Shown here in pieces: positions 36,338 to 45,965 of a stretch of DNA of 64,000 nt. The notes beneath the pieces were generated by a model, which saw only the letters and a list, made by a program, of their open reading frames with translations, was not told the DNA's origin and ran no database searches. The position numbers and the translations under genes are program-made. The stretch is taken from the NCBI GenBank assembly GCA_028710605.1, contig JAQTTU010000001.1, forward strand, positions 248,001 through 312,000. Direction: 5' to 3'. Source of the stretch: Sideroxydans sp. GTDB taxonomy: Bacteria > Pseudomonadota > Gammaproteobacteria > Burkholderiales > Gallionellaceae. Position 1 is the first letter of the stretch; every line of letters starts with the position of its first letter.

Positions 36338-37501
36338 TTAACCTTTCGCAGCCGCGACAACCTTCTGTGCCGCGTCAGCCATATCGTTACCGGAAATAAT
36401 GGGCAGGCCGGAGTCGGCCAGAATCTTCTTGCCCAAATCGACGTTGGTACCTTCCAGACGCACCACCAGCGGCACACCGAGTTTCACCTCGCGCGCAGCA
36501 GCGACCACGCCTTCGGCGATCACGTCGCAGCGCATGATGCCGCCGAAAATATTGACCAGAATCGCTTTGAGGTTGGGGTTCTTCAGCATCAGCTTGAACG
36601 CCTCGGTAACCTTCTCCGTGGTCGCACCGCCGCCCACGTCGAGGAAGTTGGCCGGGCTGCCGCCATACAGCTTGATGATGTCCATAGTCGCCATCGCCAA
36701 GCCTGCGCCGTTCACCAGACAACCAATGTTGCCGTCGAGCTGGATGTAAGAAAGGTCGAACTTGGAGGCTTCGATCTCCGCCGGATCTTCCTCGTCCAGA
36801 TCGCGCATGGCGACGATCTCTGGACGACGATACAGCGCATTGGAGTCGAAGTTGAATTTCGCGTCCAGCGCCACCACGCGATTGTCTGCGGTCACGATCA
36901 GCGGGTTGATCTCCGCCAGCATCGCATCCTTCTCCACGAACGCGCGATACAAGCCTTGCAGCACTTTGACCGCTTGCGCATTCGCCACATCGGGAATGCC
37001 GATGTCGCGCGCCACTTTGGCCGCTTCGGCATCGGTCAAGCCGGTTGTCGGGTCAATGCGCACGGTGTGAATTTTTTCCGGCGTATGTTTGGCGACCTCT
37101 TCGATCTCCATGCCGCCTTCGCTGGAAGCCAGCAGCGCAACGCGCTGCGAAGCGCGATCCACCACCATGCCCACGTACAGTTCCTTGACGATCTGCGCAC
37201 CTTCTTCGATCAACAGGCGACGCACCACCTGGCCTTCGGGGCCGGTCTGATGCGTGATGAGATGCATGCCCAGAATTTGTCCCGCAAATTGGCGCACTTC
37301 GTCCAGCGACTTCGCCACTTTCACGCCGCCGCCCTTGCCGCGACCGCCCGCGTGAATCTGCGCCTTCACCACCCAAACCTTGCCTCCCAATTGCGTTGCA
37401 GCCGCAACCGCTTCTTCGACGCTGAAGCAGGCCACGCCGCGCGGAGTCGGCACGCCGAACTCACGCAATATCTCTTTCCCCTGGTATTCGTGTATTTTCA
37501 T
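36338..37501 (-). CDS. sucC: succinyl-CoA ligase subunit beta
   Basis: 387 residues, the normal length. Starts [19 protein letters not shown]-grasp domain with [21 protein letters not shown]-terminal ligase domain with [11 protein letters not shown] and [11 protein letters not shown]. Forms the nucleotide-binding half of succinyl-CoA synthetase; first gene of the sucCD pair. Confidence 0.98.
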   Translation of the reverse strand: MKIHEYQGKEILREFGVPTPRGVACFSVEEAVAAATQLGGKVWVVKAQIHAGGRGKGGGVKVAKSLDEVRQFAGQILGMHLITHQTGPEGQVVRRLLIEEGAQIVKELYVGMVVDRASQRVALLASSEGGMEIEEVAKHTPEKIHTVRIDPTTGLTDAEAAKVARDIGIPDVANAQAVKVLQGLYRAFVEKDAMLAEINPLIVTADNRVVALDAKFNFDSNALYRRPEIVAMRDLDEEDPAEIEASKFDLSYIQLDGNIGCLVNGAGLAMATMDIIKLYGGSPANFLDVGGGATTEKVTEAFKLMLKNPNLKAILVNIFGGIMRCDVIAEGVVAAAREVKLGVPLVVRLEGTNVDLGKKILADSGLPIISGNDMADAAQKVVAAAKG

Positions 37502-37628
37502 GATTCCTCCAAATTTAGGAAGGCGGAATTTACCAGACTGCCCATAGATGTGCAGTAGCTTTCAAGCAAATACGGGCGCGCGCCGCATTTACTTATTCTG
37601 ATGTCAATTCATTATTTGAAAAACATAA

Positions 37629-37705
37629 CATCGCGGAAACGCCCGTCAATAGGCAATCCGCATCATGCGCATCGTGGAGATGGCCGTATTTACTGGCTTG
37701 CAGGG
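37629..37705. repeat. dispersed repeat, CATCG...CAATAGGC family, full copy
   Basis: About 77 bp: CATCGCGGAAACGCCCGTCA then ATAGGCAATCCGC, and a second half with CATCGTGGAGATGG and TTTACTGGCTTGCAGGG. It occupies most of the gap upstream of sucC. Related to the copy at 6908. Confidence 0.7.
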
Positions 37706-37739
37706 AAGGTGCAGATTGTTTATTGGATGCAAATGCAAC

Positions 37740-37768
37740 GGGGTCGCCGGAAAATCTCCGGCGACCCC
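37740..37768. terminator. stem-loop downstream of the barrel gene
   Basis: GGGGTCGCCGG and CCGGCGACCCC form a perfect 11-bp stem with a 7-nt loop, 25 bp after the stop of the leftward gene at 37794. The T run is weak (GTTGCATTTG), so it may end transcription inefficiently. Confidence 0.6.
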
Positions 37769-37793
37769 GCCTTTCTCATCACTGCATTAACTT

Positions 37794-39965
37794 TTAGAAA
37801 TCCCAGCGCAACCCGGACGAGAAAAAGAAACGTGAACTTTTGGTGGATGATTGCGAGCCCTCGAATGTCCCGCTGTCAACACCGATATCCCCTTCAAACG
37901 TCAGTTGATCCCTGATGCGATAAGTCCCGCGCAGCGTCGGCGAGATGCGCGAGGTCACGCCCCCCGTCTGATCTGTCTGGCGATAAAACGACAGCATAGT
38001 GTCCGTCGCCCAGCCGTTATTGAACGGGAAGTGATTGGATAGAGACAACGATTGCCCGTTCACTTCGCTGCTGGTAGTGATCGAGGTATTTATCGACCAG
38101 ATGTCGCCTTCCTTGTAGATACCGCTGCCGACAAGCTGCGCCGATGCCCCCTTTTCTACGCCGCGACTTGGAGAGGCAGCAAGAATGCCCGTATTCGTAT
38201 TCGTCCCGCTGGCGGGCAACCCGGTGGTATTTGACACGCGCACATCGCCGCCCACCTGCCATTTATCATGAAACGGCCAGGTCGCACCGAGTTGCGCCAT
38301 ATTCGAAGTGGCGGTGCGAGCCAACGCCAGATCGCGCAGTTGGCTGACGGACATGGATTGCATAAGCGTGCTGATAGACGAGGTGCTCGCGCCATTCAAT
38401 GCATTGCGCACACTCAGGAACGGGGCTTTGCGGTGGTCGAGCATGAAGTTCACGTTAACGCCGGATACTCCTGTCGTCCCCATCAACTGCGCTGCATTCA
38501 ACGCCCTGAAATAGGTATCGTAATCCACGCTGGCAAACAGCGTTTTCTTGTCCTCAAAATAGCGCCACTCCGCGCCCAAAGCACGGCGATCCAGCGTGCC
38601 ATCCACGCTTTGGTTAATGCCGTAGAACGTGTATGAACCCATGTCGTAACTGACACCGAAGAAGGTCGGCCTGCTTCCCGACGAGTTGTCCCACAATTTG
38701 CCGACAACGCCGTTCACACGCGAATCCGGCGTGTCCGCCATAGAACCATAGATTCCGTCAAAGCGTCCCATCACCCCGCCGCCCGACGAAGATTGCCGCC
38801 CCACGCGCAACAGATAATCCAGTTTGCGATTCTTGATTTCGCCGTAGGCAGCGGTCAAACGGTTGGCGCTGGACTGACCTGAAACAAAGTTGGCGGTATT
38901 GGCATCGCGGAACACGATGCGTCCGTCATACTCATCGCTCACATAGCGTTCGGACGCGTCCACGTTGGTGATGAGCATGGAAGTGTCTGTCATCGAAGTT
39001 GATACGGTCGAAGCCACATTGTTATAAATTTGCGTCGAATCGGAATTGCTCTTGCCGTAGTAGTAATGCGAAGAAATACTCCCGAAGCGCATCCAGCGCC
39101 CGTCTTTTTTCTTTTCTTCGGTTGTAGCGGCCACCTGAGCGCCGCCCTTGCCGGAGAGTGCGACCAGACGCTGCATGACTCGCGCCACGCCTTCCCCTTC
39201 CGTGTAAAGACGCAGGTAAAGATCGTATTCCGTCTTGGCTTTGTCAAACTGACCGGCGCGTTCCCGCGCTACGCCCACCCACTCCTGTCCATCCTGCGTG
39301 TAATCATTGGGCGGCAACAGCAGCAACTTGTTCAGGGCATCAATGGCGGCTTCGTTCTTCTCGGCGGCGAGCGCTTCGCGCCCCTGCACCATCAGCGCAC
39401 GCGCCTGCTTGTTGTTCTCAACAAGGTTCGCTTCGTCCGCCGTCAATGTTGCCGCAGGTGCGACTTCAGGTTTGATGGTGGGCAAAAAAGGCAGCGCAAC
39501 CTTGCTCGCCGATATATTTCTGTCCGGCTTGATCGTGATGCGCAAACTGCGACTGTCTTTGCCCGGCGCGACAGTAAACTCGGCTTCGCGCGAAAACTCG
39601 ACCACCAGTTTCGGCGCGGAATTCATGTCGCGCGTAGTCACCGTAAAGCTCGGGATAAGACCGGAAGGCGGAGAGTTGCGCGTCTCGTTATCCAGCCACA
39701 CTTCGTTGCTCGTTTCCTTGTCAGCCTGCGGCCTCACGTCCTGCGCGCGATCAATAAATATCTCCAGCGTCTTGCCGTTTTTCGCGGGGAAATGCCGCAA
39801 GTATTGCACGGGTGCCGTCGTGTGAATCGTGGCGACGATGCCGTCGCTCTGGTATTCCAGACTGACATCATCCAGCGGCTGCGCAACAGCGTTGCCGGCT
39901 ATTGCCGAAAATAAAAACATACCGCAAGAATGTCGATACCTTTTAAAGAAAGACCTGATTTTCAT
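37794..39965 (-). CDS. predicted outer-membrane beta-barrel with N-terminal periplasmic domain
   Basis: 723 residues with GGAG upstream of the ATG and a signal peptide ending near GNAVAQ. Residues 30-150 form a beta-rich domain (YLRHFPAKNGKTLEIFIDRAQ) of AMIN-like character. Residues 180-270 look like TPR helices (ARALMVQGREALAAEKNEAAI). From about residue 285 to the end it is a series of amphipathic strands with Gly/Asn/Ser turns (WMRFGSISSHYYYGKS, YLLRVGRQSSSGGGVMGRFD) ending SSGLRWDF with a terminal Phe, the signal for outer-membrane assembly. This size allows a barrel of 20 or more strands. It lies 83 bp beyond the multiheme cytochrome gene at 40049 on the same strand, so it is a candidate porin for a cytochrome conduit. 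The family was not recognised; the barrel is inferred from the residue pattern. Confidence 0.78.
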   Translation of the reverse strand: MKIRSFFKRYRHSCGMFLFSAIAGNAVAQPLDDVSLEYQSDGIVATIHTTAPVQYLRHFPAKNGKTLEIFIDRAQDVRPQADKETSNEVWLDNETRNSPPSGLIPSFTVTTRDMNSAPKLVVEFSREAEFTVAPGKDSRSLRITIKPDRNISASKVALPFLPTIKPEVAPAATLTADEANLVENNKQARALMVQGREALAAEKNEAAIDALNKLLLLPPNDYTQDGQEWVGVARERAGQFDKAKTEYDLYLRLYTEGEGVARVMQRLVALSGKGGAQVAATTEEKKKDGRWMRFGSISSHYYYGKSNSDSTQIYNNVASTVSTSMTDTSMLITNVDASERYVSDEYDGRIVFRDANTANFVSGQSSANRLTAAYGEIKNRKLDYLLRVGRQSSSGGGVMGRFDGIYGSMADTPDSRVNGVVGKLWDNSSGSRPTFFGVSYDMGSYTFYGINQSVDGTLDRRALGAEWRYFEDKKTLFASVDYDTYFRALNAAQLMGTTGVSGVNVNFMLDHRKAPFLSVRNALNGASTSSISTLMQSMSVSQLRDLALARTATSNMAQLGATWPFHDKWQVGGDVRVSNTTGLPASGTNTNTGILAASPSRGVEKGASAQLVGSGIYKEGDIWSINTSITTSSEVNGQSLSLSNHFPFNNGWATDTMLSFYRQTDQTGGVTSRISPTLRGTYRIRDQLTFEGDIGVDSGTFEGSQSSTKSSRFFFSSGLRWDF

Positions 39966-40048
39966 CTCTACTCCTAATCCAACTATCCTTAAAATCCTGT
40001 AATCACCTGTCGTGGCCGCACGTCAACACATGCAGCCGAAACGACAGC

Positions 40049-41197
40049 TCATGGCTCGTTCCAGTAGTCGTATCTATTCTGGTGACAAGAGATGCAGTCC
40101 TGCCCGACAGAAAAGTGTTTATGCCCGTAACTTTTTTGCTTCATTCCCGCAAAGTTGCTTGTTCCGCTCAAATGGCAGGCGATGCATTGCGTACCGGCTT
40201 TCATCTGACTGTGATTCATGCCGGCCCAAGTGGAAGCGGTGGAATGACACCAATTGCACTGGGCGGGTGTATTCAACAGATTGGCAAGCGCATAGGCATG
40301 GTTTGCGGGAATACCCGTTATTCCAGCATGAGTCCCGTTGTGACAGGCCACGCAATCGCCCGCACCGAATGCCGCATCGTTGTGCCGATAGCGCGCACCG
40401 GCAAAGCTGGCGTAGCTCCGCACATGGCAGGACTCGCAATTGGTGATACCAACCGCCGTCGCACTGCCATGGATCGCGTTGACGGCCTGCGTCACGCCGC
40501 CTGCCGTCGTGTAAGACGGATTGGCGTGGCACTCGCCGCATGAAGTAAATGGTTTGTCGTGCTTGAAATAATGGCTATAGAAGCTGTAGTAGTTGCTATG
40601 GCAAGACGCGCAGTTGCTGATTGCCAAATTTACAATAAAAGTAGCGTGTTTGGCGGTTGTCGTGTAATTGCGCCCCGGCCCTCCGGCCTTATGGCAGAAC
40701 GAGCAATCCTGCGTCGCGCCGGTATGGTTCCAGCTCGCCGGAGTCCACGCGCTGCTGCGGTGACATTGGTCGCAGGAATAGGTAGTCGCAATATGTGTGC
40801 GATGCTTGCCCGTTGAGATGCGCCCATTGTGGCAAGTGGCGCATTGTCCCGGCGCGACCGTGCCGTGATTGAAGCGCGCGCCCAGCCAAGTGGCGGTATT
40901 GAAGTGGCAGCTTTCGCACGGCGCGTCGGTGATGATGTGGCTGTTCGATTTGGGGGTCGCCACGATGCGTTTACCGACCGCATGGCAGCCATCGCAGGTG
41001 CGCGGTATCCCTTTAAACACGCCGCCCGCATGACAGGTTTCGCACGCTGCCGAGGCATGCCCGCCGGAAAGCGGAAAACCGGTGGTCATGTGATTGAAGT
41101 CGCGTCCGCCCATTTGCGTTTCGGCCAGCGCCTGCAACGGCACCATAGACAGCGCTACCACAAACAAACTGCACAACATTTTTCTCATTCGTTTCAT
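40049..41197 (-). CDS. 13-heme c-type cytochrome
   Basis: 382 residues with signal peptide (MLCSLFVVALSMVPLQALAE). Thirteen CxxCH heme sites are present: CETCH, CDGCH, CESCH, CATCH, CDQCH, CSFCH, CASCH, CGECH, CESCH, CVACH, CNWCH, CIACH and CISCH, plus many extra His for bis-His ligation. The first ~150 residues, from GGRDFNHMTTGFPLSGGHA to the SAW-PASWNHTG segment, are almost identical to the 18-heme protein at 41270, so they are duplicates. No lipobox. It could be periplasmic or held within or outside an outer-membrane barrel; the barrel gene follows directly. Confidence 0.93.
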   Translation of the reverse strand: MKRMRKMLCSLFVVALSMVPLQALAETQMGGRDFNHMTTGFPLSGGHASAACETCHAGGVFKGIPRTCDGCHAVGKRIVATPKSNSHIITDAPCESCHFNTATWLGARFNHGTVAPGQCATCHNGRISTGKHRTHIATTYSCDQCHRSSAWTPASWNHTGATQDCSFCHKAGGPGRNYTTTAKHATFIVNLAISNCASCHSNYYSFYSHYFKHDKPFTSCGECHANPSYTTAGGVTQAVNAIHGSATAVGITNCESCHVRSYASFAGARYRHNDAAFGAGDCVACHNGTHAGITGIPANHAYALANLLNTPAQCNWCHSTASTWAGMNHSQMKAGTQCIACHLSGTSNFAGMKQKSYGHKHFSVGQDCISCHQNRYDYWNEP

Positions 41198-41225
41198 AAC
41201 TTACCCGCACATTCAAATTCCGCAT

Positions 41226-41256
41226 AAAAAGGCCGCGCAGAAACCCCTGCGCGGCC
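41226..41256 (-). terminator. terminator after the 18-heme cytochrome gene
   Basis: On the minus strand, GGCCGCGCAGG with loop GGTTT and CTGCGCGGCC is followed by TTTTTATG. It sits between the 18-heme and 13-heme genes, so expression of the downstream genes (13-heme, barrel) may be reduced or driven separately. Confidence 0.8.
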
Positions 41257-41269
41257 GGCAATACGTCAA

Positions 41270-42832
41270 TTATTCAGACCAATCCTGATATGAGCCGGAT
41301 CTCTTATGGCAACTCGTGCAGTTGTTAGCGGCACTGCCTTTATGCGACTTCTTGGTTTGCTGATTATTCCCCTGATAAGCATTGGGGCTGATGTGGCATG
41401 TAGCGCAAGTATTGCTGCCAATACTGTAGGTATGCAAAGTATTGATGTTCACTTTTGCCGTTCCGATGTGGCAACTACTGCAACTCACTCCGGCATTGAA
41501 CGGAATGTGGTTGCTCGGCATGGCACCGAGCGCCCCTTGCCAAGTAGTTTTGGAAGTGTGGCAATCGCTGCACGCGGCTGTAGTCGCAATATGGCCAGAC
41601 GGTTTGCCCAGTATCTTGCCGCCGGTTGTATAAGCTCCGCTGTGGCAAGTCGCACAGGCACTCGCAGTGTTGTGGTCAAAGACAGCGCCCGCAAAACTGG
41701 AGGTGCTCTTGTGGCAAGACTGGCACGAAGTCAGCCCCATTGCCGTGGTGACATTGTGGATGGCATTGGTCGCATGCACCACTCCCGCATACACCGGGCT
41801 AATGCCGTGGCAAGTTCCGCAGTTGGTCGATGCGCCCGCCCCCGAATGGTCGAACGTTGCGCCAACAAAACTGGAATAACTCTTGTGGCAAGCCTGGCAA
41901 GAGGTCAAGCCCATTGCCGTCAAACCGGTATGAATGCTACTGGTTGTGTGTGCCACGCCCGCATACACCGGAGTATCGTGGCAAGTACCGCACGAGCTTG
42001 ACGCACCCGCCCCAGAATGATCGAACGTCGCACCGGCAGTAAAGCTGGTGAAGTTCTTGTGGCAAGCCTGACAAGTGTTCAGCCCCATTGCGGTTGCGCT
42101 GATGTGAATGGAGGAAGAAGGTTTCTGCTTCACTCCCACATACGCCGGCTTATTCTCGTGACATGTTGCGCACGAAGTCGATGCACCGGCATGATCGTAA
42201 TAGGCGCTGTTGAAGCTATAGTAATTCTTGTGGCAAACGCCGCAAGTGCTGATCCCCATCGCCGACATCGTCGCCGCGCTCATGTGCGTGGATGCAGAAT
42301 AGTTACGCCCCGGACCAGCCGCGTTGTGACATGTCACACAGTCAGCAGTTACGCCGGTATGGTTCCAGCTAGCCGGAATCCAGGCGCTACTGCGGTGGCA
42401 TTTGTCGCATGAATAAGTGGTAGCAATGTGAGCACTGTTTTTCCCAGTTGAGATGCGTCCGTTATGACAACTGGCGCATTGCCCCGGCGCTACCGTACCG
42501 TGATTGAAGCGCGCCCCCAGCCAGGTGGCGGTATTGAAGTGGCAGCTTTCGCACGGTGCATCGGTAATGATGTGACTGTTCGATTTGGGAGTGGCCACGA
42601 TGCGTCTGCCGACCGCATGGCAAGCATCGCAAGTTCTCGGTGTGCCTTTGAACACGCCGCCCATGTGGCAGGTTTCGCACGCCGCAGCGGCGTGACCGCC
42701 GGAAAGCGGAAAGCCAGTGGTCATGTGGTTGAAGTCGCGCCCGCCCGGCTGCGTTGCCGCAACGGCCTGCAATGACGCAAAAATTAGCGCTACGGCGAAC
42801 AAACCCCCGATTACTCGTCCTAGTCGTTTCAT
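41270..42832 (-). CDS. 18-heme c-type cytochrome with internal repeats
   Basis: 520 residues from the ATG at 42832; nine extra residues in the longer frame precede the signal peptide. Eighteen CxxCH sites were counted. After a ~145-residue N-terminal part shared with the 13-heme protein, the middle consists of repeating two-heme units of about 45 residues (TAMGLTSCQACHKSYSSF, then GATFDHSGAGAS..CGTCH), at least four times, with a C-terminal part of different sequence. The modular gain of units explains the higher heme count. Secreted through Sec; periplasmic or surface location unknown. Confidence 0.93.
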   Translation of the reverse strand: MKRLGRVIGGLFAVALIFASLQAVAATQPGGRDFNHMTTGFPLSGGHAAAACETCHMGGVFKGTPRTCDACHAVGRRIVATPKSNSHIITDAPCESCHFNTATWLGARFNHGTVAPGQCASCHNGRISTGKNSAHIATTYSCDKCHRSSAWIPASWNHTGVTADCVTCHNAAGPGRNYSASTHMSAATMSAMGISTCGVCHKNYYSFNSAYYDHAGASTSCATCHENKPAYVGVKQKPSSSIHISATAMGLNTCQACHKNFTSFTAGATFDHSGAGASSSCGTCHDTPVYAGVAHTTSSIHTGLTAMGLTSCQACHKSYSSFVGATFDHSGAGASTNCGTCHGISPVYAGVVHATNAIHNVTTAMGLTSCQSCHKSTSSFAGAVFDHNTASACATCHSGAYTTGGKILGKPSGHIATTAACSDCHTSKTTWQGALGAMPSNHIPFNAGVSCSSCHIGTAKVNINTLHTYSIGSNTCATCHISPNAYQGNNQQTKKSHKGSAANNCTSCHKRSGSYQDWSE

Positions 42833-43039
42833 GAGATACCCCCAAATTATTATTTTCACTACTTAAGTATTTGGCTTGCCCAAGGCCTACCCTGTTTGAA
42901 ACAAGGCCGTTCGCAATTTCAAAGCGAACACCGAGCACACTACATCAAGACTATTTGCAATCTTATTATCCCCGACGCGGGCGGCACCCGAAACACCGCG
43001 CATCGGTTTGCACTTTAAGACGAACGGCAGATACGGTTG
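42833..43039. other. gap between 24-heme and 18-heme cytochrome genes
   Basis: 207 bp with no gene. A small hairpin (CGTTCGC...GCGAACA, about 42909-42931) and two direct copies of CAAGGCC lie here. It may hold a promoter for the 18-heme gene. Confidence 0.4.
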
Positions 43040-44803
43040 CTAACGTGTCGCCGCCCCCATCTTTACGGTTTTCCAGTCATTTCCCTCGTGGCAACGGTCG
43101 CAACGGTCGCCGAAGTTGCCGTTGTGCACATCATCCCTGTCATGGCAGCTACCGCACGCCGAGGACAGCAACACCTTCTGCCCCGACATCGGTTTCTTGT
43201 GGCAGGAGTAGCACTTGTCGGCGGTTTTCTTGTGCGCGCCATCCAGCTTGAACTTAGTCTTATTGTGGTCAAAATCCCATGACTGCCACGAGCGCGTAGA
43301 GTGGCAAGTCTGGCATTCGGTTCCAAACTTGCGTTTGTGCGTATCGTCTTTTTCGTGGCAACCGAAGCATTCCTTGCTCGCATCCTTGAAGGTCGGCGCG
43401 GCATGACACTTCTTGCACGACACGAGTGAGTGCTTGCCCAACAGCGGGAATACCGACATGCGCTGGTGGTTGAAACTGGTCTTGTTCCACGATTCTTCCA
43501 CGTGGCAGGACTCGCATTTCTTGCCTTCCTGGCCTTTGTGCTTGTCGTCCTTTTCGTGGCAGGAGAAGCAGTCGGTTTTCAGCTTGTCCTTGTAAAGATC
43601 GCCTTTGTGGCACGACACGCACTTGACCGGCGCGTGCTTGCCCAGCAGCGGATATTTGGTCTGTTTGCCGTGATCGAATTTGATTTCTTTCCAGTCTTTT
43701 TCGACGTGGCAATCCTCGCACTTGGTGCCGAAGTTGCCCTTGTGCTTGTCGTCTTTCTGGTGACAGGCATTGCACAGCGTCTGCAACTTGTCCTTGTACA
43801 AATCCCCCTTGTGGCACGACACGCACTTGGCCTGCACGTGCTTGCCCAGCAGCGGATACTTGGTCTTGCTGTGGTCGAACAGAATTTCTTTCCAGCCTTT
43901 TTCGACGTGGCAGTCCGCGCATTTCTGCCCGAAACTGCCTTTGTGCTTATCGTCCTTCTGGTGACAGGAAATACAAGTCGTCTTCAGCTTTTCCTTGTAC
44001 GGGTTGCCTTTATGGCAGCTCTCGCACTTGGCGGGAGCATGCTTGCCCAGCAGCGGGTACTTGGTCTTCTTGTCGTGGTCGAAGGTGATTTCCTTCCAGC
44101 TCTTCTCGATATGGCAGGTCTCGCACTTCGGCCCGAAATTGCCTTTGTGCTTGTCGTCCTTCTTGTGGCACGAGAGGCACTGCATGGACGTGTCTTTGTA
44201 TTTGCTGTTGATGTGACACTTGTCGCACTTCACTTCCTCGTGCTTGCCCAGCAGTTTGAACTTGGTCTTGGAGTGATCGAAATTGGTGGTCTTCCAATCC
44301 TTGTCCGAGTGGCACTTGGCGCAATCCGTTCCCAGACCGCCTTTGTGTTTGTCGTCTTTTTTGTGGCAGCTATAACAAACGCTGGGCGCGTCGCGGAATT
44401 TCACTCCCGCCTTGTGGCAACTGGTGCATTTTGCTTTTTCGCCGAGGTGGCCGCCCTTCAACACAAAATCGGTCAGCTTGTGATCGAATTTATCGTGATC
44501 GAACGCGGCCACTTTGGCCTCGCGTCCTTTGTGTTCGGTGTGGCATTCCTTGCACTCTTTGCCCTGCTCCATGCGCCCGTGGTAGCCGGTCTTGTCGGCA
44601 ATATCCTTGCCGACTTCCTTGTGGCAATCCGCGCACATGGTTGACTGCGCGCCCTTGTCGAATTTCTTGTGGCACTTCTCGCACTCCTCTTCCACCTTGG
44701 CGTGGCCTTTGATGACCTCGCCCGGCATCAGCAATTTATTGGCGTGCGCCTGCGCGGACATCAGCAGCCCGGCCAGCATGAGAATTCGCAAGAAAGTTTT
44801 CAT
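43040..44803 (-). CDS. 24-heme c-type cytochrome built from three-heme repeats
   Basis: 587 residues from the ATG at 44803 (a TTG two codons upstream is less likely). The signal peptide MKTFLRILMLAGLLMSAQAHA is followed by 24 CxxCH sites. From residue ~100 the chain is a tandem array of units of about 60 residues, each with three hemes and the recurring parts KDDKHKGNFG.KCE.CH, VEK.WKEI.FDH..TKYPLLGKHA and CHKGDLYKDKL.T.C..CH. The Lys-rich composition gives a high positive charge. Long, evenly spaced heme chains like this suit electron transfer across the periplasm. It lies 21 bp after the gene for the cytochrome-b-like membrane protein, so they are co-transcribed. Porin-cytochrome complexes of PCC3 type in iron oxidisers are recalled to have MHCs of this size. 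Confidence 0.95.
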   Translation of the reverse strand: MKTFLRILMLAGLLMSAQAHANKLLMPGEVIKGHAKVEEECEKCHKKFDKGAQSTMCADCHKEVGKDIADKTGYHGRMEQGKECKECHTEHKGREAKVAAFDHDKFDHKLTDFVLKGGHLGEKAKCTSCHKAGVKFRDAPSVCYSCHKKDDKHKGGLGTDCAKCHSDKDWKTTNFDHSKTKFKLLGKHEEVKCDKCHINSKYKDTSMQCLSCHKKDDKHKGNFGPKCETCHIEKSWKEITFDHDKKTKYPLLGKHAPAKCESCHKGNPYKEKLKTTCISCHQKDDKHKGSFGQKCADCHVEKGWKEILFDHSKTKYPLLGKHVQAKCVSCHKGDLYKDKLQTLCNACHQKDDKHKGNFGTKCEDCHVEKDWKEIKFDHGKQTKYPLLGKHAPVKCVSCHKGDLYKDKLKTDCFSCHEKDDKHKGQEGKKCESCHVEESWNKTSFNHQRMSVFPLLGKHSLVSCKKCHAAPTFKDASKECFGCHEKDDTHKRKFGTECQTCHSTRSWQSWDFDHNKTKFKLDGAHKKTADKCYSCHKKPMSGQKVLLSSACGSCHDRDDVHNGNFGDRCDRCHEGNDWKTVKMGAATR

Positions 44804-44824
44804 ATTCAAATCGGGATTGGTAAC

Positions 44825-45721
44825 TTAATAAGCATGCACCGCATACACGTGGTAGAACGCGCTGAACACCATCATATAAACCAGCGGAATATGGAAAATG
44901 TGCCACCACGAAAACAGCCGCTCGTAGGTGCGGAACTGCGCGGCATCGCGCACTGCGCGCAGGTAGGACGAAATTTTATCGCGGTACTCCTGCAACATAT
45001 TTTCCATACCGGCCATTTGCTGTGCGGTGAAATTTTTCTCGCCTGCCTGCGCCAGCATGATCTGGCGAATTTCTTTGGACAACGCACGCGACAGCGCCGA
45101 AGCCTGATAACCCACCCTGACAAAGTTGGCGAAACCGTAGCCGGTATCTTTGCTGTAACTCTCGGCACGCGCGCGGAACTCATCCAGGGCTTTTTCCACA
45201 CTGGGCGCGAAGCTGAACATGGATTTGACATCGCCGCTCTGCTCCATTTCAGCGCGCAATTCGTTCACCGTGGTTTGTCGGCCATAAAGCCCGTGGTGAA
45301 TTTTGGTATAAAAGAAACGCCCGAAAGTGCCGCTGCCCGACACCAGCAGCATGCACAACATCGCCACCGCCGCGTTGGGCGAACCGATGGGATGGATGAA
45401 CGGGATATACACGTGATAAGTGGAATGGAAAATGATGGTCATCGGTCCCAGAATGCCCAGCACCATGTGCCACTTGAACCATGAGGGCAAAATACCGAAA
45501 TTCTCGAAGAACTTGACGCGCTTGCGCAACGGGTAGAGCAGCAGCACCAGCATCATCAGGCCGCCCGCCAAACCGAGGTTATAGCCGAAATCAAAAAGCT
45601 CCTCGCCCGGCTTGTACAACGTTTGCGGATACAGCACAAAATAGCCGCCGAACGTAATGATGCCCACGATGCCGATGAATATCAGCCAGTGCAGATGTTC
45701 AGATTGATTTTTTGCTCTCAT
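44825..45721 (-). CDS. cytochrome-b-like inner-membrane protein, His-rich helices
   Basis: 298 residues, with GGAAGG before the start (ATG at 45721; a GTG at 45724 is possible). Five hydrophobic helices: HWLIFIGIVGIITFGGYFV, a second at 48-66, WHMVLGILGPMTIIFHSTYH, AAVAMLCMLLVSGSGTFGRF, and a C-terminal FSWWHIFHIPLVYMMVFSAFYHVYAVHAY. Paired His in helix three (WHMVL...FHSTYH) and the last helix (WHIFHIP...FYHVY..H) are spaced for heme ligation, as in b561/ferric-reductase-like proteins. A cytoplasmic or periplasmic helical domain of about 120 residues lies between helices four and five. It probably exchanges electrons between quinol or the partner oxidoreductase and the 24-heme cytochrome encoded next (inference). 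Confidence 0.85.
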   Translation of the reverse strand: MRAKNQSEHLHWLIFIGIVGIITFGGYFVLYPQTLYKPGEELFDFGYNLGLAGGLMMLVLLLYPLRKRVKFFENFGILPSWFKWHMVLGILGPMTIIFHSTYHVYIPFIHPIGSPNAAVAMLCMLLVSGSGTFGRFFYTKIHHGLYGRQTTVNELRAEMEQSGDVKSMFSFAPSVEKALDEFRARAESYSKDTGYGFANFVRVGYQASALSRALSKEIRQIMLAQAGEKNFTAQQMAGMENMLQEYRDKISSYLRAVRDAAQFRTYERLFSWWHIFHIPLVYMMVFSAFYHVYAVHAY

Positions 45722-45965
45722 CACTATTACCTTCCCATTATTTTTATAAACATCCAGTCATTCCGGCACAGGCCGTAATGCTGCAATTCTATTGGACTTT
45801 CCCCCGTCCGTATTTTTTCGGGCTGCGGATTGTAGAGGGGAAGCCCAGCCCCGGCAATTCGGAAATTTTACGTTTGGACGTTTGTCTTCCGTGGCCTCGC
45901 AACATAGAATGCCGCCGACCGCACACCTCACCGTTTCTTAATCCAAACTTCACGGGCGACACATC
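45722..45965. promoter_or_regulatory. divergent promoter region of the cytochrome locus
   Basis: 244 bp between the leftward cytochrome-b-like gene and the rightward Fe-S/FAD gene; both promoters must lie here. It includes a degenerate CGTCATTCC-type repeat unit (CAGTCATTCCGGCACAGGCCG, around 45755-45777 in part). No clear -35/-10 pair was assigned. Confidence 0.45.

Noticed and set aside
43430-44644. 404-residue hydrophobic plus-strand frame
   Set aside because: Antisense of the 24-heme cytochrome; hydrophobicity arises from the Lys-rich repeats read on the other strand.
41270-44803. Regular direct repeats resembling an array
   Set aside because: These are protein-coding heme units, not a CRISPR array: units are 130-190 bp, in frame and without spacers.
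45755-45777. Possible complete REPIN before the cytochrome-b-like gene
   Set aside because: Only one degenerate unit (mismatched stem) is present, so it was not listed as a separate repeat.
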